Assembly (NCBI GenBank): GCA_044433415.1
Contig: JAWXTP010000118.1
Span: 1 to 9,474, forward strand
Origin: JAWXTP01 sp044433415
GTDB taxonomy: Bacteria; Bacteroidota; Bacteroidia; Bacteroidales; Rikenellaceae
Reading direction: 5' to 3'
Length of the DNA stretch: 9,474 bases
Both the position numbers and the translations under genes were made by a program. The notes below the pieces were generated by a model that had not been told where the DNA came from, did no database searches, and saw only the letters and a list, made by a program, of their open reading frames with translations. Within the stretch, counting starts at the first letter, position 1; each line of letters opens with the position of its first letter. Positions 7,264 to 9,474 of the stretch are shown piece after piece.

Positions 7264-8637
7264 ATGAAGACAAACAAAAAATACGTTGTTTATTCTATAT
7301 TGTTAGCTCTTTCTATGTCTGGATGCGGTACGTACGCCACTTTCCAGAAAAGCACAGAAAAAGAGTTAGTAGATGAACTTTACACCTATATAGAAGCAAC
7401 ATCAGATACCACATCTCTTGCTACTCTAAGTTGGCAAGAACTGTTTACGGACACCTACCTACAAGAGCTTATAAGTCAGGGACTGGAACAAAACAGCGAT
7501 TTGAAGATTGCTCAACTTAATGTAGAACAGGCTCAAATAGCACTAAGTACAGCGCGTAAAGCCTTTCTTCCTTCACTTAGCTTAGAGCCTCAAGGGACTA
7601 TTTCTTCGTTTAATGAAACTACGACTAAGATCTATAACGTATCACTTAGTTCATCATGGGAAATAGACCTATTTGGTCGTTTACGTAATGCAAAGGAACA
7701 ATCAAAAACCTTGTTGGAGCAAAGTGTAGCATATCGCCAAGTAGTTAAAACTCAACTTATAGCAACAATTGCAGAGAGTTACTACTCTCTTCTGATGCTT
7801 GATGAACAACTTAGGATTAGTGAAGAAACTCAGGAAAATTGGAATAGCAATATGCGTGTCATGGAGGCTTTGAAAAGTGCAGGACGTATCAATGAAACCT
7901 CAGTTCTACAATCTAAAGCTAGTAGTGTTGCACTAAGTTCGCAAATAGTAACTATTAAAGAACAGATTGCAGCATTAGAAAATAGTATTTCTCAACTTCT
8001 AGCTTTGCCAACAGAAAATATCGAAAGAGGTACGATAGATAATGTAGAGTTTCCTAAAAAGATTTCTGTAGGATTACCTATTCAACTACTTAGCAATAGA
8101 CCCGATATACGTATGGCAGAAAGCTATTTAGCACAAACGTTCTATGCTACTGCTGAGGCTCGCTCATCACTATATCCAACGTTAACACTTAGTGGTTCTG
8201 TTGGTTACACTAATAATTCAGGGGTAATAGTAAATCCTGGTGATATGTTATATAGTTTAGCTGCTTCAATTGTACAGCCTATATTTAGCAGAGGGACTCT
8301 TAAAGCACAGGTGCAAATTAGTGAATCACAACAAGAACAAGCTCTATTGCAATTTAAGCAAACAATACTTGATGCAGGAGTTGAAGTAAACAATGCTATC
8401 AGTGTGTTACAAAGTGCACGAGAGAGATTAGGTTATGGTGCTACACAAATTGAGTTATTGGAGAAAACTGTAACAAAAACAGAATTACTTATGAAATATG
8501 GTAGTAGTACTGCACTTGAAGTATTGACGGCGCAATTGTCTCTATTACAAATAGAACTCGCATATACAGCTGTGAAATTTAATCAAATCCAAGGAGTAAT
8601 AAATCTTTACCGAGCATTAGGCGGTGGTGAAATTTGA
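7264..8637 (+). CDS. Outer-membrane factor lipoprotein of the RND pump (NodT/OprM family, TolC-like)
   Basis: Forms the trimeric outer-membrane and periplasmic exit tunnel for the adaptor-pump pair. It has 457 residues, normal for the family. A lipoprotein signal (K5-K6, hydrophobic 8-18) ends in lipobox MSGC with C21. Two tandem outer-membrane efflux repeats are visible: the first has SDLKIAQLNVEQAQIALSTA followed by FLPSL and the strand motif WEIDLFGRLR (132-141); the second starts near LLSNRPDIRMAESYLAQ (275-291), a hallmark of the NodT family, followed by SSLYPTLTLSGSVGY and later a long helical stretch with TALEVLTAQLSLLQIELAYTAV near the C terminus. It begins 6 bp after the pump stop and is last in the operon, followed by a terminator-like hairpin. 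Confidence 0.97.
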   Translation: MKTNKKYVVYSILLALSMSGCGTYATFQKSTEKELVDELYTYIEATSDTTSLATLSWQELFTDTYLQELISQGLEQNSDLKIAQLNVEQAQIALSTARKAFLPSLSLEPQGTISSFNETTTKIYNVSLSSSWEIDLFGRLRNAKEQSKTLLEQSVAYRQVVKTQLIATIAESYYSLLMLDEQLRISEETQENWNSNMRVMEALKSAGRINETSVLQSKASSVALSSQIVTIKEQIAALENSISQLLALPTENIERGTIDNVEFPKKISVGLPIQLLSNRPDIRMAESYLAQTFYATAEARSSLYPTLTLSGSVGYTNNSGVIVNPGDMLYSLAASIVQPIFSRGTLKAQVQISESQQEQALLQFKQTILDAGVEVNNAISVLQSARERLGYGATQIELLEKTVTKTELLMKYGSSTALEVLTAQLSLLQIELAYTAVKFNQIQGVINLYRALGGGEI

Positions 8638-8656
8638 CATTACTTTGAATGTTTAC

Positions 8657-8680
8657 CATTTCTAAAAGTAGAAATGTTTT
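8657..8680 (+). terminator. Intrinsic terminator of the RND operon
   Basis: CATTTCTA (8657-8664) and TAGAAATG (8669-8676) form a perfect 8-bp stem with a 4-nt AAAG loop, followed at once by TTTT (8677-8680) and further T-rich sequence. It lies 20 bp after the stop of the outer-membrane factor gene. The stem is AT-rich, so it may be weak by itself; a second, larger hairpin follows. Confidence 0.6.
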
Positions 8681-8685
8681 AGTTA

Positions 8686-8759
8686 ATTAAAGTAAGGTGT
8701 AGTCAGAAGTAGACAGTACTAAAGAAAGTTGTCTACTACTGACTAGGCTTCACTTTAAT
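8686..8759. repeat. Large imperfect inverted repeat, probable second (possibly bidirectional) terminator
   Basis: The outer arms ATTAAAGT (8686-8693) and ACTTTAAT (8752-8759) are perfectly complementary. The inner arms TAGTCAGAAGTAGACA (8700-8715) and TGTCTACTACTGACTA (8730-8745) pair at 15 of 16 positions around a 14-nt loop; a 6-nt internal loop on each side separates inner from outer stems. On the plus strand it is followed by CATTTTTA. It sits between the end of the RND operon and convergent relic genes, which fits a terminator, but it could also be a small mobile inverted-repeat element; no target duplication is visible. Confidence 0.6.
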
Positions 8760-8904
8760 CATTTTTACCGCTAGAGTTAGGTTAATATATGTTTTTAGGT
8801 ATTGTCAGAATAACGACAAACAGTTTACTCTTTAGCCTAATGATGACGCCCTTCAAAATAAATAATTTAGAATTACCTTATACTACTGGTGCGTTAATAT
8901 TTTT
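8760..8904. other. Intergenic stretch, no gene seen
   Basis: No frame of useful length and no RNA gene was recognised on either strand. It should contain the outer end of the IS4-type element whose transposase stop is at 8905, but I could not identify a terminal inverted repeat. The motif GAATAACGAC at 8808-8817 recurs at 8917-8926 inside the transposase remnant, and 8802-8819 forms a weak hairpin (TTGTC and GACAA arms). Confidence 0.5.
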
Positions 8905-9114
8905 TTATAAATCGTCGAATAACGACGGACAATGTTCATTGATGTTTTGATTTGAAATAGTTTTGGTTTCTGTGATAAGCTTACCTATCGGGGTTTTGTC
9001 TATAGCCGACACGCTTATTATCTGCATAATTTCGTAAACAGATAGCTTGCTTTTGTGTATAGTTTTAAGATATGCAACTAAAAGATATGCACATATTGCC
9101 ACCCATATATGTAA
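8905..9114 (-). pseudogene. IS4-family transposase, C-terminal remnant
   Basis: About 69 codons reading on the minus strand from LHIWVAICAYLLVAYLK (9114 downward) through SKLSVYEIMQIISVSAIDK to the ending CPSLFDDL and TAA at 8905-8907. The arrangement IWxAICxYLLVA, then about 15 residues, then LYEI-QI-SVS-x-KTP is how I recall the C-terminal tail of Bacteroides IS4-family (DDE) transposases, which lies after the catalytic Glu. The N-terminal part with all catalytic Asp/Glu residues is missing: upstream the frame runs after a few codons into TGA and the sequence becomes a tyrosine recombinase in another frame. There is no ATG, only an internal GTG at 9102. It cannot encode an active enzyme. 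Family assignment is from motif memory and needs a search. Confidence 0.72.
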
Positions 9115-9115
9115 C

Positions 9116-9474
9116 GAGCACTGCCTTCATAGAATCGCAGAGTTGTACAATACGTTCACTATCTTTCTTGGTATTCTTCAATAGGATATACCCATCATCC
9201 ATATGCACGTGTTTGTTCCTTATAGACAAAGCCTCTTATATACGCATACCTGTACTGTATAAAAGGCGAAGCAGAGTTGGCATTGATATAAGAGCAGTTC
9301 CCATACGTATGTCATAGAGTCAGTATTCATCCGCTGCAGTGAATATGGCTGCAATTTGCTCTCGAGAAAAGATATATGGCGTAAATTCTGGTTTCGGTTG
9401 TTTCGGCAAAAGAGGGTGGCTAAATGTACTGTTACCCTCTTGTTGTATAGGAACTTTTAATAATTGGGTTTTAT
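9116..9474 (-). pseudogene. Tyrosine recombinase (phage-integrase family), broken and truncated at both visible ends
   Basis: Minus-strand frame from the right window edge to about 9116, 119 complete codons including two in-frame stops: TGA at 9320-9322 and TAA at 9236-9238. The translation reads PEFTPYIFSREQIAAIFTAA, DEY, stop, LYDIRMGTALISMPTLLRLL, YSTGMRI, stop, EALSIRNKHVHMDDGYILLK, NTKKDSERIVQLCDSMKAVL. This is the start of the catalytic domain of XerC/D-like integrases: LLYSTGMRI-EAL contains the first catalytic Arg (codon 9242-9244), and DGYILLKNTKKDSERIV is the beta-hairpin segment that carries the catalytic Lys. The later H-x-x-R, H/W and nucleophilic Tyr are absent because the frame ends at the junction with the transposase remnant. 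It may have been a mobile-element or invertase-type integrase; it is inactive now. The N-terminal part continues beyond the window. Confidence 0.8.

Noticed and set aside
4113..7277. Several minus-strand open frames opposite the RND pump gene
   Set aside because: All are antisense shadows of a long, fully conserved coding sequence; their products are low-complexity and have no domain signs.
8638..8904. CRISPR array, tRNA or riboswitch in the gene-free stretch
   Set aside because: There are no regularly spaced repeats, no cloverleaf, and the strong hairpins are better explained as terminators or an inverted repeat.
9072..9317. Plus-strand open frame of 81 codons in the right-hand region
   Set aside because: It lies antisense to the tyrosine recombinase and transposase remnants, whose minus-strand translation shows recognisable motifs; the plus-strand peptide resembles nothing.
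9236..9322. Stop-codon readthrough or recoding in the recombinase
   Set aside because: Two different stops (TGA and TAA) and loss of the C-terminal catalytic half point to a pseudogene; no other gene here uses in-frame stops.

Overview
The window looks like a chromosomal segment of a Bacteroidota (probably Bacteroidales) organism. The evidence is AT-rich DNA, no clear Shine-Dalgarno sequences before the starts, two good matches to the Bacteroidetes housekeeping promoter (TTTG/TTG, 19-20 bp spacer, TAnnTTTG), lipoprotein-type RND adaptor and outer-membrane factor, and relics of a tyrosine recombinase and an IS4-type transposase that resemble Bacteroides-type proteins. No genus can be named from sequence reading alone.

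Layout. Minus strand, positions 2766 down to 1: a membrane LytS/YehU-type histidine kinase, a LytTR response regulator overlapping it by 4 bp (ATGA), and 7 bp further a MATE-family multidrug/cation antiporter that runs off the left edge (349 codons present). Plus strand, 3010 to 8637: a compact three-gene tripartite efflux operon made of a periplasmic adaptor lipoprotein, an RND inner-membrane pump (HAE1/AcrB-like, 1044 residues) and a NodT/OprM-type outer-membrane factor, with 6-bp gaps. The 243-bp divergent intergenic region (2767-3009) carries one predicted promoter for each direction, both with the same -7 element TACCTTTG, and short repeats between them that could be an operator. The kinase promoter lies so close to the first ATG that the transcript may be leaderless, or the true start may be Met12.

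Downstream of the efflux operon (8638-8904) there is no gene. There is a small intrinsic terminator-like hairpin at 8657-8680 and a larger imperfect inverted repeat at 8686-8759. From 8905 to the right edge, on the minus strand, is a decayed mobile-element junction: a tyrosine recombinase broken by two in-frame stops and missing its C-terminal catalytic half, joined directly at about 9115 to the last ~70 codons of an IS4-family transposase.

Working model (inference): the two-component system senses envelope or toxic-compound stress and controls its own operon, including the MATE pump, and perhaps the divergent RND operon. Each component belongs to a well-known family. I did not find convincing evidence of a wholly new system; the most notable points are the gene arrangement, the start/promoter geometry of the kinase and the recombinase/transposase chimera.
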